This document shows positions 34,028 to 45,743 of a stretch of 64,000 nt of DNA, piece by piece. Position 1 is the first letter of the stretch; every line of letters begins with the position of its first letter. A model generated the notes under the pieces. That model was not told the DNA's origin, searched no databases, and saw nothing but the letters and a program-made list of their open reading frames with translations. The position numbers and the translations under genes are program-made. Origin of the DNA: Antedon mediterranea (taxonomy: Eukaryota; Echinodermata; Crinoidea; Comatulida; Antedonidae); contig NC_092671.1 in NCBI RefSeq assembly GCF_964355755.1, positions 4,535,001 through 4,599,000 on the forward strand, read 5' to 3'.

Positions 34028-34972
34028 TAGGGCGGGCGGGTGGCGATTTTTTGTTTCGTACATAAGTTGGGGACCCCCTCATGAAACGTCACAAAATAAA
34101 CATGAATAATTCATCAGTTAAATTTTCTTGTTCCGTGTGCACCCAAGCGTATACCAACAAGAAGTGATTACACAAGTGCGGTACGATTCTAGGCCTATCT
34201 CCGCTGTTGTTGCGGCGTGCGATTTCATAGAAGAATAGCGGCGTTTTGTGTGGATTGTCGAAATAATCAGCCTTTGTTTATGGTGTTTTTAATATAATTT
34301 ATTACTAAAGAATTACGTGTTAAAATTATAGTTTCTATTAATACTATAGGCCTAATTATTAGTCTCTAAACCCATGTCTATTCTAGTAGTAGCTGTGTGG
34401 GTACGGTGTGTATGTGTGTGACGTGTGTGTGTTAGGTATGACACAATCCGAGTAATAAGTCAGCAAAATTAAACATTAAACATTACACAAAAATACATTT
34501 TTTATTCTCGTGGGTCTAATCTTCCCATCTCATGTGTTCATATACGCGCATTTTTAAAGTTCCTTTGAGTTCATGCATATTGTTTGATAATAAAATAGCA
34601 GAATTAAAAAAATACAGTACACAAATTATACACATTCTTTATTCTTGTGGGTCTAAGCTTTCTTTGGGCTATGTCCAATGAATTACTACTTAGTTTTAAT
34701 GTCTTGCCTAGCTGTCGATTAGCCTCGACTCGACACATTTTGTGTGAAGAATAGTGCGCGAAGGCAATCACGTGAATTGACCTAGAATCCTAGGCCTACT
34801 GTAGAAAGAATCGTATCGCAGTTGTTCGTGTAATCGCTTCTTGTTCCTATACGCTTGGGTGCACACGGAACAACAAATTTAACTGATGAATTATTCATGT
34901 TTACTTTTGTGACGTTTCATGAGGGGTCCCCAACTTATGTACGAAAAAAAAAATCGCGGGCGGGTGTACTCT
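34028..34972. repeat. Large inverted repeat, about 945 bp overall
   Basis: Arms of about 160 bp (34028-34187 and 34808-34972) are reverse complements with small differences. They include CGTACATAAGTTGGGGACC, CATGAAACGTCACAAAA, GAATAATTCATCAGTTAAA and GTGCACCCAAGCGTATA. The 620-bp loop holds a direct repeat (TTTATTCTCGTGGGTCTAA at about 34500, TTTATTCTTGTGGGTCTAA at about 34636). Probably a foldback or MITE-type element, possibly within the TACGAGTTGAC repeat. No coding capacity. Confidence 0.7.
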
Positions 34973-35072
34973 GGTCGATTCACCCCTGGTCGACTCGTAC
35001 CCATGCCAACTCGTACTTAACTTCCTACCCTAAACTCGTATCCAACCAAATAATTGGTTGATTTCCCGCTAG

Positions 35073-35689
35073 ACTAGTAGGCTTAGCCTAGCTACAATAT
35101 TCATTATGCCCTGCTAAAAAGGTAGATGAGCTACTAGACTAATTACGTAATTCGTATAATAATAACAATAATTGACTAGAAGGCCTAAAAGCGGCCTATC
35201 CATTCTTGCATGGCAGTACGAAAACCTGCCTATGGTTGTACATCATTGTAAATTGTCAACACACACTGTGCTACAGACAGTGTACCATGTGTTAAAAGTA
35301 CAGCATTTATAGCAGACACCAACGTGTATAACTTTCTATAGTTTTACAGATAGCACCTGTGGACAGTAGCAGAATCGGGTGGTACGATATATCTACTACA
35401 TATTTATTTTAGTCGTGTCAACTGTACCTTAAAGTGTATCCATAATTATGATATGCTGATTTGTCAGATGTTATTGTTTAATGTTTTATTATATCACTAA
35501 CCTGTTAGTGGAGGTGTTCATCGCTGTTGTTTTTTTGGACGAATAAAATCAAATAAGAATGTCTTTAATTATCATACAAATGACAACTTACAAATACAAA
35601 GAATTTGTTTTCTTAGGATTACATTACTGTGAAAATTAACGTCACTTGGATTCCTGGTGAAGAAAATGGAACAGGAACAATTACGGTAC
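35073..35689. other. Spacer, nothing recognised
   Basis: No gene, RNA or repeat family recognised between the inverted repeat and the receptor relic. Confidence 0.4.
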
Positions 35690-35820
35690 AAAAAGGAAGC
35701 TTTCGTCAGACATAATAGTAGAATATGACGTGCCAGAAGTACTAAAAATCCAATCATTGACAGAAGGCCAAATCCATTTCCGAGACATTCAACGCAAACC
35801 AAACCATCGTTAAAGCATGA
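35690..35820 (-). pseudogene. Possible very decayed GPCR relic (TM3-TM4)
   Basis: CATTCAACGCAAACCAAACC followed by ATCGTTAAAG on the plus strand resembles the family block CGTTCAAC-GAAAGCCA...ATCGTTAA (WLSVERY in TM3). AAAAATCCAATCATTGACAG resembles the TM4 block. Distances between blocks are shortened. The minus-strand ORF 35572-35802 has no family motifs. A weak call. Confidence 0.35.
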
Positions 35821-36413
35821 ACTTAGAAATTAGAATATATAGGTCCATGGTTAAAGCAAACCATTCTTGACGAAGCAAAACTGTTCATTTCATGCCCAGC
35901 GAAACATTTTTTTTTCACAGTGCAACCAAATCAATCATTATGAGCCAAACAGTTCGTCATGCGAAACAACTCAACGTCAGATTTATCATCGTGAAATACT
36001 AAACCAGTCTTCGTGGAGCAAACGTATTTAACATATTAAAATTATACCAATTTTGCACTTTTGGTAGGCCTCTACAACTTACTTTGATAAAACAAAAGCT
36101 TTGTATAAATTTACTTCGTATTAGTTGGAACTCAGATGATAATGATGTTAATAAAAAAAAACTAATCTAAAAATTATTTCAGTGATTTTTTGTCTAAATT
36201 AGTAGGCCTACCTACAAATTGCTCTCCGCAAAAATGTTAGTTCCGACCGAATTCTATTTTGAATGTTTATATGCCAAAGTCAAGTAAAACAATGGCGGCG
36301 CTATTATTGGATTTCCAACGCCAAGTTACAGTACTCCATTGTACAGGGGAATAGTATATAGTGCAGTTAATTACTATCACATGACAATCTACTAAGGTGT
36401 ATTATAATATTAT
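35821..36413. other. Spacer with weak similarity to 14560-14700
   Basis: The end of this stretch (TATTTGGATTTCC-like; here TATTATTGGATTTCCAACGCC, then TACAGTACTCCATTGTA) resembles the sequence 3' of the receptors at 14703 and 45744. This suggests the relic that follows belonged to that subgroup. Nothing else seen. Confidence 0.4.
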
Positions 36414-36598
36414 GTAGCATTTTTCCTGTAGAAAAAGTCAACAAATGTTTGTCTAAAACTTTCATTAACTACATTATATATCAAAGGATTTACAGATGAG
36501 TTTATATATGTTGGAAAACGACAATAGTTGAAACCCAAAATGCATCGGATCCAAGAATATTAAAGTCACAAAAACTGTACAGAAAATTCTCCTCTCAG
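36414..36598 (-). pseudogene. GPCR relic, TM7 and part of TM6
   Basis: Plus-strand blocks for the C-tail (GTAGAAAAAGTCAACAAATG), TM7 (TTATATATCAAAGGATTTAC) and the pre-TM7 loop (GATCCAAGAATATTAAAG) are followed directly by the loop-3 block (GTACAGAAAATTCTCCTCTC). TM6 is deleted. It sits immediately 3' of the intact gene at 36790, in the same relative position as the relic 1540-2075 beside 2393. Confidence 0.8.
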
Positions 36599-36789
36599 AA
36601 GTGTCCATGTCCTTTTATTAAAGGTTGGCCGTAGTTTTAAAAAAGAAACAAAAATCAAAATATTGACAATCACTCACAAGTTTGCTTAGTTAGGCCTATC
36701 TATCTAACTTAAGTGTAAACAAAATAATTATAACATTTTGTTTTATATTTCAAAATGTAATGGTCATAAGTTATCAATAATTGTAAACT

Positions 36790-37854
36790 TCAGACACTGA
36801 CAGTACGTGCAGATATTTTCCTTCTGAATAAGCTATAGAATACGTCAACAAATGCTCGTCTAAAAGTTTCATTTACTGCATTATATATCAACGGATTTAC
36901 GGAACAATTTATAATTATTCCCAACTGAAAGACAGTGAAAAGCAAATCGAAATCCGATTCAATAATTTTTAAGAATAACAACATACCGAACAAAGTATAC
37001 GGTGTAATGCAGAAAACATAAACCGTGACTGTCACAAAAACTGTCCAGAATATTTTCCTTTCAGATTTCGAACGTGGGTCAGTATCGCATGAATTTGCCA
37101 CGACATTGCGCGATTTTCTTAAAGAATAAATTATAAGCCAACACAATATAATAATTATCACATTTAACATTGTATTGAGAAACAATGAAATAATGAACAA
37201 GATTCCATATAGTTTATAGTAGTTTGGATTTACAATACATACAGTTACACGATTTGAGATACCTCTATACATGTCAGGCCAAGGAAGAATGACGTCCGTA
37301 CGTTCGTACAGTACAAAATGTACAGTGTTCACTATGAAACTGAAAATCCATATAATCGTAGAGACTTTTACAGATCTTGAGAGAGTACCGAATCTACTAG
37401 TTTGAAATTGATAAGGTCTACAAATTGCCATATAACGTTCAACCGAAAGCCAAGATATCGTTAAAATGCCTACAAGTCCGAAACTATAAGGAAGGAAACT
37501 CAACGCTTCACATACCCAGTTGTTCTTCAGTACTTCATCAATCATATATGGTACAGGAATTAACCAATGTCCACATAATACAATGGGTATAAAAATTAAA
37601 CTCAACGTATCAGCTATCGCTAAATTGGCTAAATACACGTAAAATGAAGAGTGTAATTTACACACTATAACGATAAATGTCATTATGTTTCCCACAATGC
37701 CTAAAGTGACAACAACAGGAATGATATTGTAACGTAAAATCTTCAAAAAGTCACTATACATAAACATATCTATGTAAGCGTCATATCGACTCGTGTTTGA
37801 CGTTGAATAAGCGTGACCAGATACATCAGACGCATTGTCATCTGAAAGTGACAT
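36790..37854 (-). CDS. Intact orphan rhodopsin-like GPCR (354 aa)
   Basis: Seven-helix receptor, the most divergent intact subgroup. GN 55-56 (TM1), LAIAD 78-82 (TM2), C115 and C206 (disulphide), ERY 139-141 with SWLSV before it, PWPDMYRGISNR 191-202 (loop 2), FCITP 281-285 (TM6), NPLIY 320-324 in NCSVNPLIYN (TM7). Distinctive features are KLHSSFYV after TM1 instead of KLRKSVYV, an LCGHW stretch after TM2, an Asn/Ile-rich TM5 (LNTMLNVIIII), and a tail ending RRKISARTVSV. The N-terminus has NAS and NTS glycosylation sites. The start MSLSDDN fits the family. Its left duplicate (2393-3453) has lost the ATG and 4 bp. Ligand unknown. Confidence 0.93.
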   Translation of the reverse strand: MSLSDDNASDVSGHAYSTSNTSRYDAYIDMFMYSDFLKILRYNIIPVVVTLGIVGNIMTFIVIVCKLHSSFYVYLANLAIADTLSLIFIPIVLCGHWLIPVPYMIDEVLKNNWVCEALSFLPYSFGLVGILTISWLSVERYMAICRPYQFQTSRFGTLSRSVKVSTIIWIFSFIVNTVHFVLYERTDVILPWPDMYRGISNRVTVCIVNPNYYKLYGILFIISLFLNTMLNVIIIILCWLIIYSLRKSRNVVANSCDTDPRSKSERKIFWTVFVTVTVYVFCITPYTLFGMLLFLKIIESDFDLLFTVFQLGIIINCSVNPLIYNAVNETFRRAFVDVFYSLFRRKISARTVSV

Positions 37855-39146
37855 TTTTCTTCTGAAAATACTTAAAATACTCTGAAAGACTTGTGTTAGA
37901 TGTCCCGTATTCAGTTACATCACATGATGCATTTTCATCAGCATTGACATTTTTTTTTTTGCAATAAAAAAATGAGCTTGTGTAATAAAATAAAACGACG
38001 TCTAATTTAATATCAACTGGATTGATTGGTTGCTTATAAAATGTTGATGATAGTTCCGTGATAAAAACAATTTACATACCAAGTGTCGGAATACTACTTG
38101 GCAAGAGGATGTGTTCATAAAGTAGAGGTATATACTATAAAAGATACCAAGTTCATCTGGAAGAAGATTTTGGAGCTGTTGATATGTTCTCACAATTTAC
38201 TCATTCTAATGCGATAGACTGCCCTTTTAAAACCTGATTACCATTGACGTATTTTGCAATTGGTTACTTCGTGACTCGTTGGTGGAACAAAGCTTTTTAA
38301 AGTACAAACAATTGCCCTACAGAAACTAAATTGAAAATGCAAATGTAATCGATTTTATTTGAACTTACTTCTATGTATAATGTATTTGTAAACAGAATTC
38401 TAATCAAACACATTCTTCGATGCATAATTATATGGGCTACTAACAAAATCTGAAATTACAAAATAATACAGTTGATACAGAATAGGCTTACTGCAGAATT
38501 CATTGTTACTCGGATGTTGTCAATCTCACTGCAATCCTCCATCCAGGAAAGAGGCAGCTTTCGATTTAGAAATCATCAAATTGTGTCAATTAATTAACAT
38601 GACGTAATTTGGTCATCGTTCGTCGCAAATCGAAAGCAAAATACTGCTGACTACACACAAGATCCTCAACTAAACTGCCATTCTAAATTGATGAGCTCAT
38701 CAAATCATTGTCCTTCTACTAAGATTAAAACCGGCTACTGTTTTCTATCTTCGTCTGCTCGTCTTAATTATGAAATGCATAAACATTCAGAGAAGTCATC
38801 TACCACACATTACTTTACGCAACATCTTTTTACAATTAATTATTTTGGATCCGTTTTTTTTATAGAACAAGTTCTCATTTGGGAAAAATGTAGATTCAGA
38901 TTATTCATATTATCATCATCTTATACCGTATGTAAAAACCTATGAAATTTGCTTTTCAGGGACAAAGGGTTAACATTTTATTTATTAAAATTACAAAACA
39001 AAAGTGATTAAAAAAAATTAGAATTTTATTTTCTATTCGTATTGCACTTGCAAGAAAATAATCTCTATGCAGCTTGACATAGTTGATCGGAGATATCGCA
39101 TACCGCATACACCAGACCAAGGAAAATGACGTAAACAAGACACAGT
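37855..39146. promoter_or_regulatory. 5' flank of the receptor at 36790-37854
   Basis: Aligned with 3454-4870. ATTGACGTATTTTGCAATTGG (about 38246-38266) puts a TGACG site next to a CCAAT box on the minus strand, 400 bp upstream of the start. The shrunken MITE at 38556-38637 is in this region. Function inferred. Confidence 0.35.
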
Positions 39147-39510
39147 ATTATTAGTTACACCCTGCTTGTTCACGGAATACGGGGAATATCTACGTTCTGG
39201 TTCATAATCCATGAGGCCAAAGGCCGAATGGAATATGAAACCAGAACGTAGATATTTCCCGTATTTCGTAAAAACAAGCAGGGTGCAACGATTTTATCTC
39301 TTAGTGTCTAGCTATCACAACAACAATAGGGAGCTTTCGACGATTACGATTAGCTTTTTATACGGACTGTCGAATACGGGTTCATATTCGATGGTTAAAA
39401 TCACAACTACGCATGCGCTCAACGATAAAAATACAATACAATACATAAACAACGCGCGCGTAGAAACATCAAACAGGTAATACGGGATATATATTACCAG
39501 TATTGGTACG
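39147..39510. mobile_element. Foldback (128-bp hairpin) and adjoining insertion
   Basis: A hairpin spans 39158-39285. CACCCTGCTTGTT at the left pairs with AACAAGCAGGGTG at the right. The arms continue through AATATCTACGTTCTGGTT and its complement around a short centre (GAGGCCAAAGGCC). The following 220 bp contain GGGAGCTTTCGACGATTACG and CGCGCGCGTAG and end near TTGGTACGTTGC. The left duplication has the TM1-TM3 receptor relic at this place, so the whole stretch replaced or displaced it. Confidence 0.6.
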
Positions 39511-39884
39511 TTGCTTCTAATTATATTGATTTATTGATTTAATGTATCACCTATTTCTAACAAGTAAACATGATGACATATCGGTTTCCTAGAACCAATA
39601 TAATAAAACATTTATAAATAATTCATTATCTTCCTTCAGAAACAATGAATAATAAATTATAAGATTATTAATTTTTTTTTCATACGCATCCAAAAGCAAC
39701 TAACTCGCCAATTGCAGTATGATCATTCTTATAAAATAATAATTAAAATAAATTAAATTAATTCCTTCAGAATAATACATTATTTAAGATTTGTCAATTT
39801 AATTGAAACGTTTCATGTTTAGAAGTACAATAATACAATACTTCTTTCAGAATAAGTTTTAGTTATTCAACAATATTCTCTGAA

Positions 39885-40165
39885 TTCTTCTGTAGAAAAC
39901 GTCAATAAATGCTTTTCTGAGATTTGTATTTCATACATTATATATCAAAGGATTTACAGAATAATTTAAGTATGTTCCCAAACGACAAATATTCAAGAAA
40001 CAAGCCAAGAGACATCAGAGAACTATAACGATAACAATGTCATTATGCTGCCGATAACACCAAAGACGATCACAACATGAATAGGCACAATCTGTTCCAC
40101 ATTTCCATGCAGGAACAAATCAATGAGAGCATCATACCGACTCGTATTGAACATTGTATTCTCTT
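39885..40165 (-). pseudogene. Collapsed GPCR relic, same junction as 5668-5960
   Basis: TM7 block (CATTATATATCAAAGGATTT), a short pre-TM7 part, then TM1 (GTCATTATGCTGCCGATAAC) and the N-terminus (CATACCGACTCGTATTG). The loss of the middle of the gene is shared with the left duplicate, so it is ancestral. Confidence 0.75.
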
Positions 40166-41572
40166 TTTCGGATATTATATATGATGATGATAGTGTTGTT
40201 ATTTTTCTTGCTCAAAATGTGTACATCATTATATATAAATGTCTTCACAATTAAATTATGCTTCTAATAAATAAAATCACGATGAGTATACTAATACCGA
40301 TAGTATAATGGGTACTCTTCCAAAAAGCTCACTTCTTTTGGTGATGGTTTTTGCGTTAATTTGAGTAACGTATGCCTACTGTACAACTTATCCTAAGTTC
40401 ATCTGAAAATTTTCCTATTAAAAAGTGGGCGCGACCATTGTCAACTTGTTCAGTATGGTTACTACATGTACGTTCATAAAATATAAATCTTTATATTTTT
40501 ATGCAATATATTTTTTTTTTTTTGCTTGCTTTGGAATATTTTAAATCAATAAAAATTAAGTAATTATGAAAAAAAATAATGCACTAATAATAGTATACAA
40601 TACTAAAAGTCAAGTAGAAATCGAAATGTAATTATGTAGAAAGGTATTGTTAAGCATAAAAGAACATCGTTAAGTGCACTGATGTTTTATACATTAGCAG
40701 ACATTACCACATACAATGTTCACTTGAATACAAATTAATGTTGTTAAAATTAACATTTTACATAGTTACAATTTAGAGAGTCCGGACAAGTCTTAGTGGT
40801 TTAAAAAAAGTCATTTATTTTTTCACACAAACAAAATAATCGTACCAATAAAATAACGTTACTGAACAAATATTATACAAATAATGAATGTTTATGATTT
40901 GTGTGGTATGCCTACAAATACGTTCAGGAAGTGAAAGGTGGAGGGTTATATTTTCACGAGGCCAAACCATTCGAAAAAGGAAGCACTCAAGTTTTGGACG
41001 CAGAGGGCGCATGCAAAGCAGGTTGATCGAACAACAGCCTAAATTAAAGTTGGCGTATGTTGTTGCTCATCGGACACGTTCATATACAATATCGTGATTT
41101 AATTACCATGATATATTACCATGATAAGTTTAGCACGATGAAGAGAAATCGTCAAATACATTATTATTCACGTTAAACTAAGTTCATCATGTTAGTGTGT
41201 TCCACTAGATCACGTTAAGGTGGTTAAGATGATCACGTTATTTAATAATAATGATCAAGTTAATCATGTTTCTCTAGTGTGTTCCACTAGATCACGTTAA
41301 GGTAGTTAAGCTGATCATGTTATTTAATAAGTTTAGGTTCACATCCATCGTATGATCAGTGGAATCATGACTGACGGTGAATCTGAATTGAACTGCTTAG
41401 CAAAATGAACAGAAGAAAAAGTAATGATTGTCTGAAACTTTCAATCTAAGCATTTTATAACATATTTAAAAATGAATGTATAAATAGTCCAAGTCGACTA
41501 AATAAAAATAAGCAATACCCCTATAATTATAAGATAAAATGATTTCCAGGTTAAAAAATCGTGAAATACATT
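40166..41572. other. Spacer shared with 5990-7285
   Basis: Non-coding. A roughly 97-bp tandem duplication around 41185-41330 (two TGTTCCACTAGATCACGTTA units) is absent from the left copy, which instead has the 183-bp hairpin insertion at the equivalent place. Confidence 0.5.
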
Positions 41573-41904
41573 TCATTTTCTACGACATTTTCCGAAACAG
41601 AGGTCAACGAATGCTTTTCGAAAACTTTCATTCACTACATTATATATCAAAGGATTTACAGATGAGTTTATATAAGTTGCAAAATGACAAATGGTTGACA
41701 ACCAAAATACATCTGTTTCATGAATATTAAACTCATTAAACAAGTATAATGTTGCAAATACGTAAAACGGTGTCATACATAACACAAAAACCGTGACTGT
41801 CACAAATGCTGTACAGAATATTTTACGCTCAGATCTTGAACGTGGGTCGGTCTTGCCTGAAGTTGGTACACTATCGCTGGATGTTCGTAAAGAATATAGC
41901 ATTA

Positions 41905-42838
41905 TACAGATATTGACTGCTTAGAGGTTAAATATAAGATTTGACATCCCCGAGGGAATGATATTAAGTTCGAGGGAATATATATTTCCCGAAGCGCCAG
42001 CTGAGGGAAATATATATTCCCCGAGAACTTAATATCATTCCCGAGGGGATGTCAAATCTTATATTTAACCGATATAAAAGGCAATATCTGTTATATTATA
42101 TAGCCAAGAACAAGTCTGCTGGGTTGGGTGAAGCTAGGCTAGGCCTCCTATAGTATTTGTATTGTATTTAAAACAAGCCTGCCTAGACACCTTACCTTGC
42201 GAAGAATAATATACAGATAATTACTAATTGATGATTCCTTGGCAATAAAATATTCACTTAGGCCTAGGTCGTTTAAATTAACAGAAGAATTTCCATCAAT
42301 AAGCCTATTAATAATAATATTATAATCAGGTAGGCCGAATAAACAATTCGTCTTCTCTCGATCTTCGAGGAGCCGAATCACCGGATGTTCAGCGCGTACT
42401 AGTTACTAGGTTACTACCGTGAGTATTGACCAATCACAAACGGTGTTTCATCACATTTAGGGTGGACTTATAACAAATGAGGGCGCTATGTATGCATAGC
42501 TTAAATAGTTTAGAAGATTAATTTCTTCAAGCAAATTCCGTGGCCCAGCGGATGAAACGTTGTCTTGCGATGGAGTGACAATTCCACCCGAGTTCAAGAT
42601 CGAGTAGATGACTTTTGTTTATTTATCGGCAAACTCGAGTGTTGCACACGAAAATTACACAGTCAATATCATCGTACTCGAGAATTTATATGATTAATGA
42701 CAGGGGACACGATTATTACGCGAAAATTACACAGTCAATATCATCGTTCTCGAGGATATATACGATTTACGATCCTCGCAGCGGTAGTCATGTGATGCAG
42801 TTTCAACCAATCACGTTCGCGTATTTACATAGGCTATG
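41905..42838. mobile_element. Compound insertion within the GPCR (foldback MITE plus SINE-like DNA)
   Basis: Boundaries come from comparison with 7286-8341: homology stops after GAATATAGCAT and resumes at ATAAGCGAATATAAAAC, with at most AT duplicated. The left fifth is a foldback element, about 41908-42095, ending in TATACAGATATTG and its near-complement. The core arms (41926-41990 and 42005-42070) are almost perfect. The remainder contains a tRNA-like segment (42537-42612) and two direct repeats of GAAAATTACACAGTCAATA (about 42648 and 42723). Probably two or more nested elements. Confidence 0.75.
42537..42612 (+). mobile_element. tRNA-like SINE head
   Basis: TGGCCCAGCGGATG fits a polymerase III A box and, 44 bp on, CGAGTTCAAGATC fits a B box. 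The acceptor stem does not close, so a functional tRNA is unlikely. Best read as the promoter of a tRNA-derived SINE carried by the insertion. Confidence 0.45.
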
Positions 42839-43573
42839 TAATATAAGCGAATATAAAACTAAAATAATCACAATCAGTAGTATAGTGACTGCAAATTGCA
42901 GCGTCCACAACATTGCAAATCGGTTTTCGTAGCTTTCCTTAATAATACATATGTTTGTACTATTTGAGACGTCTTTATACATATCAGGCCAAGGGAAATT
43001 GACGGTTGCTCCGTACCTATGTACAGATATTAGTATATTTACCAACAAACTGAAAATCCATATAACTGCACATACTTTTACAGATCTTGAAAGAGTACCA
43101 AATCCACTTCTTTGAAACAAATAAGGTCTACAAACTGCCATATAACGTTCAACAGAAAGCCAGAAAATCGTTAACATAGCTACATGCCCTGCAATCCAAG
43201 AGCCATAACATACCAGTCCACACAACCAACTCCATTCTTCATCAGTAGCATTATGTACAAGAATTATAGATTCTTCACTTTTCCTTAATTCAACGGGCGA
43301 CACAATTAGGAATAACATATCAGCTATTGCCAAATTGGCTAGATACACGTACACTGATTTGCGCAGTTTACTTACTATAACGATAAATGTCATTATGTTG
43401 CCGATAATACCGATAGCGACGACAACATTAATCACATACCTAAGCACCATCTCCTCAAAATCTCTCTGCAGGAACATATATATAAAACCATCATATTTAC
43501 TCGTGTTAAACGTTGAAGTCTTGTTATCAAACACTGGTTCACCATGTGCTGTATTGTCGTCTGAAATTGACAT

Positions 43574-44989
43574 TGTTATTATCTAAAATTGTCTTTCTGC
43601 TTTAAAATAACAAAGGAAAATATGTCAGCGACGACGTATACAATTCCGATACTAAGAAGAATTACTATTGAAATTATAAACACTTCTTTCGCGGTAGGTA
43701 ACCGAGATTCAAAAATATTTACACCACGAAAAAGGCTCAAGTTCTTCTGGCAAAATATTTGTTACTAAAAAGCGGACGTGAAGATTACTGACGTTTGATT
43801 CAAACGAATACCACTTATAACATATGATAAACGATTTAGGTACAGGTACACAATCATATACCCTTTTCTTTGAATTCATGAATTCTACGTCACATGCGAA
43901 AGTAAGTCTTAGCCAATGACAAGCGACGGCTTGAACGATAGTATGAGTTCTTTTCACTATTCGCAAACAATCTGCACTTTTCTCTAATAACCTCAACATC
44001 CCATCCCAGTTGCATGTAATCTTTCCTAATGTATTTATTCGAAGCCTCGGTTTATCATTAGCAGTGATTACCTTTAACTCGGCAACCAATTAATCTAAAT
44101 GTAAACAATTTAAAAACTAATGCCACTTTTCATTTGTTCTGTTGTAAATGTATATTTTAATTAAACATATTATTTTAATATTATTATTTTAACATTTTAA
44201 TTTTGTATTTGTTGTTGAATTTTGTTTTCATCATTTCACGATGTGTACTTATGAATATTACAATTAGTCTGGGATCAGAAAAGTGTTACAGTAAGTATAT
44301 ATTATTAACTACATAATCAAACTTATAAATTTAAATCAAAATCCAGGTGTTAGAAATGATGCAATAACAATTAACACATCAGAGAAAGTGACTTTATTTA
44401 GTAGAAGATTTATAATTTATAACATAATGCAAAATGGTATTTTAGGATATTTAGGTACCATTATATGCAGAGACCACAGATTGTATTACCTTATATTTAA
44501 AACTATAATGAATGTACGATTATTTTTAAAATTAACCGTCGAGAGCTTGTTCCATAAATAAGTATAATTATTTGATTACTATTAAATGTACTTACACACC
44601 CACACAGCACTTTTTTCTTAATGTACCAGAAGTACACAGGGGTAGCAACTGTATTTAATGTTACCCGTTGTTCCGCAAAAATATATATGTATTATTGACT
44701 GTAAATGAATAATATAATGGCTGTTTTTGTTCTTCGGTTTAATTACCATGTCGAACAATCGATTACTCTGAATTGTAGCGACATAATATAAGCCACATCC
44801 TTCCCGTGGCTTGAGGGTACTTGTGTTTTGTAAAAGGTACATCTACTCATTCAAATTTGTTTTTACAGCATACAAACAATAGTGATTGCCTTTAAACATT
44901 ATTAATATATTTTATGTCGTCTGATTTTGTTTAATTATCAGTAAAAGGAAGAATACCTAATTGTTCGTAATACGTAAATCGTGTAATCA
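43574..44989. other. 5' flank of the split receptor, then spacer
   Basis: 43574-44110 matches 8342-8880, including the TGACGTTTGATTCAAACG site. From 44345 it matches 13490 onward. The 235 bp between are where the 4.5 kb with the receptor of 11451-12476 is found in the left part. No gene seen. Confidence 0.5.
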
Positions 44990-45185
44990 AATCCATTGAC
45001 GAACTGAAATTCCATATAGTTCAATTAAAAACTCTTTGGGTGAAAATAAACTTGGTATTTCATTACAGTATTTGCAACTCACAACTAGTATCCAAACGGC
45101 ACATTGAGAGGCAAAATATATCGTATTCAAGAATGTTAAAAAGGTATAGCACTAACCACACGGTATATGCAAACAACATAAACTG
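44990..45185 (-). pseudogene. GPCR relic (TM4 scrap plus TM6-TM7 loop)
   Basis: GAACTGAAATTCCATATAGTT resembles the TM4 block. CCAAACGGCACATTGAGAGG, then CGTATTCAAGAATGTTAAAA and AACCACACGGTATATGC resemble the TM7 to TM6 blocks of the family on the plus strand. Order and spacing show deletions. The left duplicate (about 14041-14160) keeps only the first scrap. Confidence 0.6.
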
Positions 45186-45743
45186 GATATCCATCTGTTA
45201 TTTCATACATTCCCTTGCCCTATTTCCATTTAAATTCGCTGTTCAAGACTATGTTTAGGTATAAATTGATTATTATTATCATGATTTATGTGTCATCACT
45301 ATCACTAGTGTCATCAACCTTTCCATCGTTGTGTCATCATCCTGTTAATATTTATCACTATTTCGTATGCTTATTTTCTACATAAAATCAATATTTATAA
45401 AACACTTAAATAAACCCAATTATTACACATCTTGGTTTTACAATTGATAGCCTTAATGATAATTAAGCCTTTTTTCTAAATATTAAATACCTAATTAAAG
45501 GATTTACCTTTTATGAGACCTTCAGATCTTCGAACTTTTTTGTTTGTAACTTTTTTAACAAGCAAAATTAGTAGGCATACATATAGAAACGTTAGTTCAC
45601 ATCAAATGCCATTTGGAATGTTATTGTTTATATGTGCCAAAGCCAAGCAGAAAATTACCGTGCTATTTGGATTTCCAACGCGAAATTACAGAACTTCATC
45701 GTATATTACGTTGAGAATGCTACTTACTAAGGTGGTTTAGGTA

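Larger units (their letters stand above)
41573..43573 (-). pseudogene. GPCR gene split by a 0.93-kb insertion
   Basis: The N-terminal part (to 42840; MSISDDNTAHGEPVFDN to TM5 ending LILHSL-like text) and the C-terminal part (41573-41904; LYSLRTSSDSV through TM6 FVLCMTPF, TM7 NPLIYN and tail CFGKCRRK) are both open. They match the intact gene at 7286-8341 closely. The insertion 41905-42838 falls at the cytoplasmic end of TM5. Apart from it I see no frameshift, so inactivation seems due to the insertion alone. Splicing it out as an intron is possible in principle, but neither end has an obvious GT-AG pair on the minus strand. Confidence 0.9.
36600..44110. repeat. Right copy of segmental duplication, block 1
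   Basis: Counterpart of 2190-8880. Copy-specific changes are the insertion at 39147-39510, a tandem duplication of about 97 bp at 41160-41330, and the compound insertion at 41905-42838 inside the receptor. The receptor at 36790 is intact here while its left partner is dead, and the reverse holds for 41573-43573. Confidence 0.85.
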
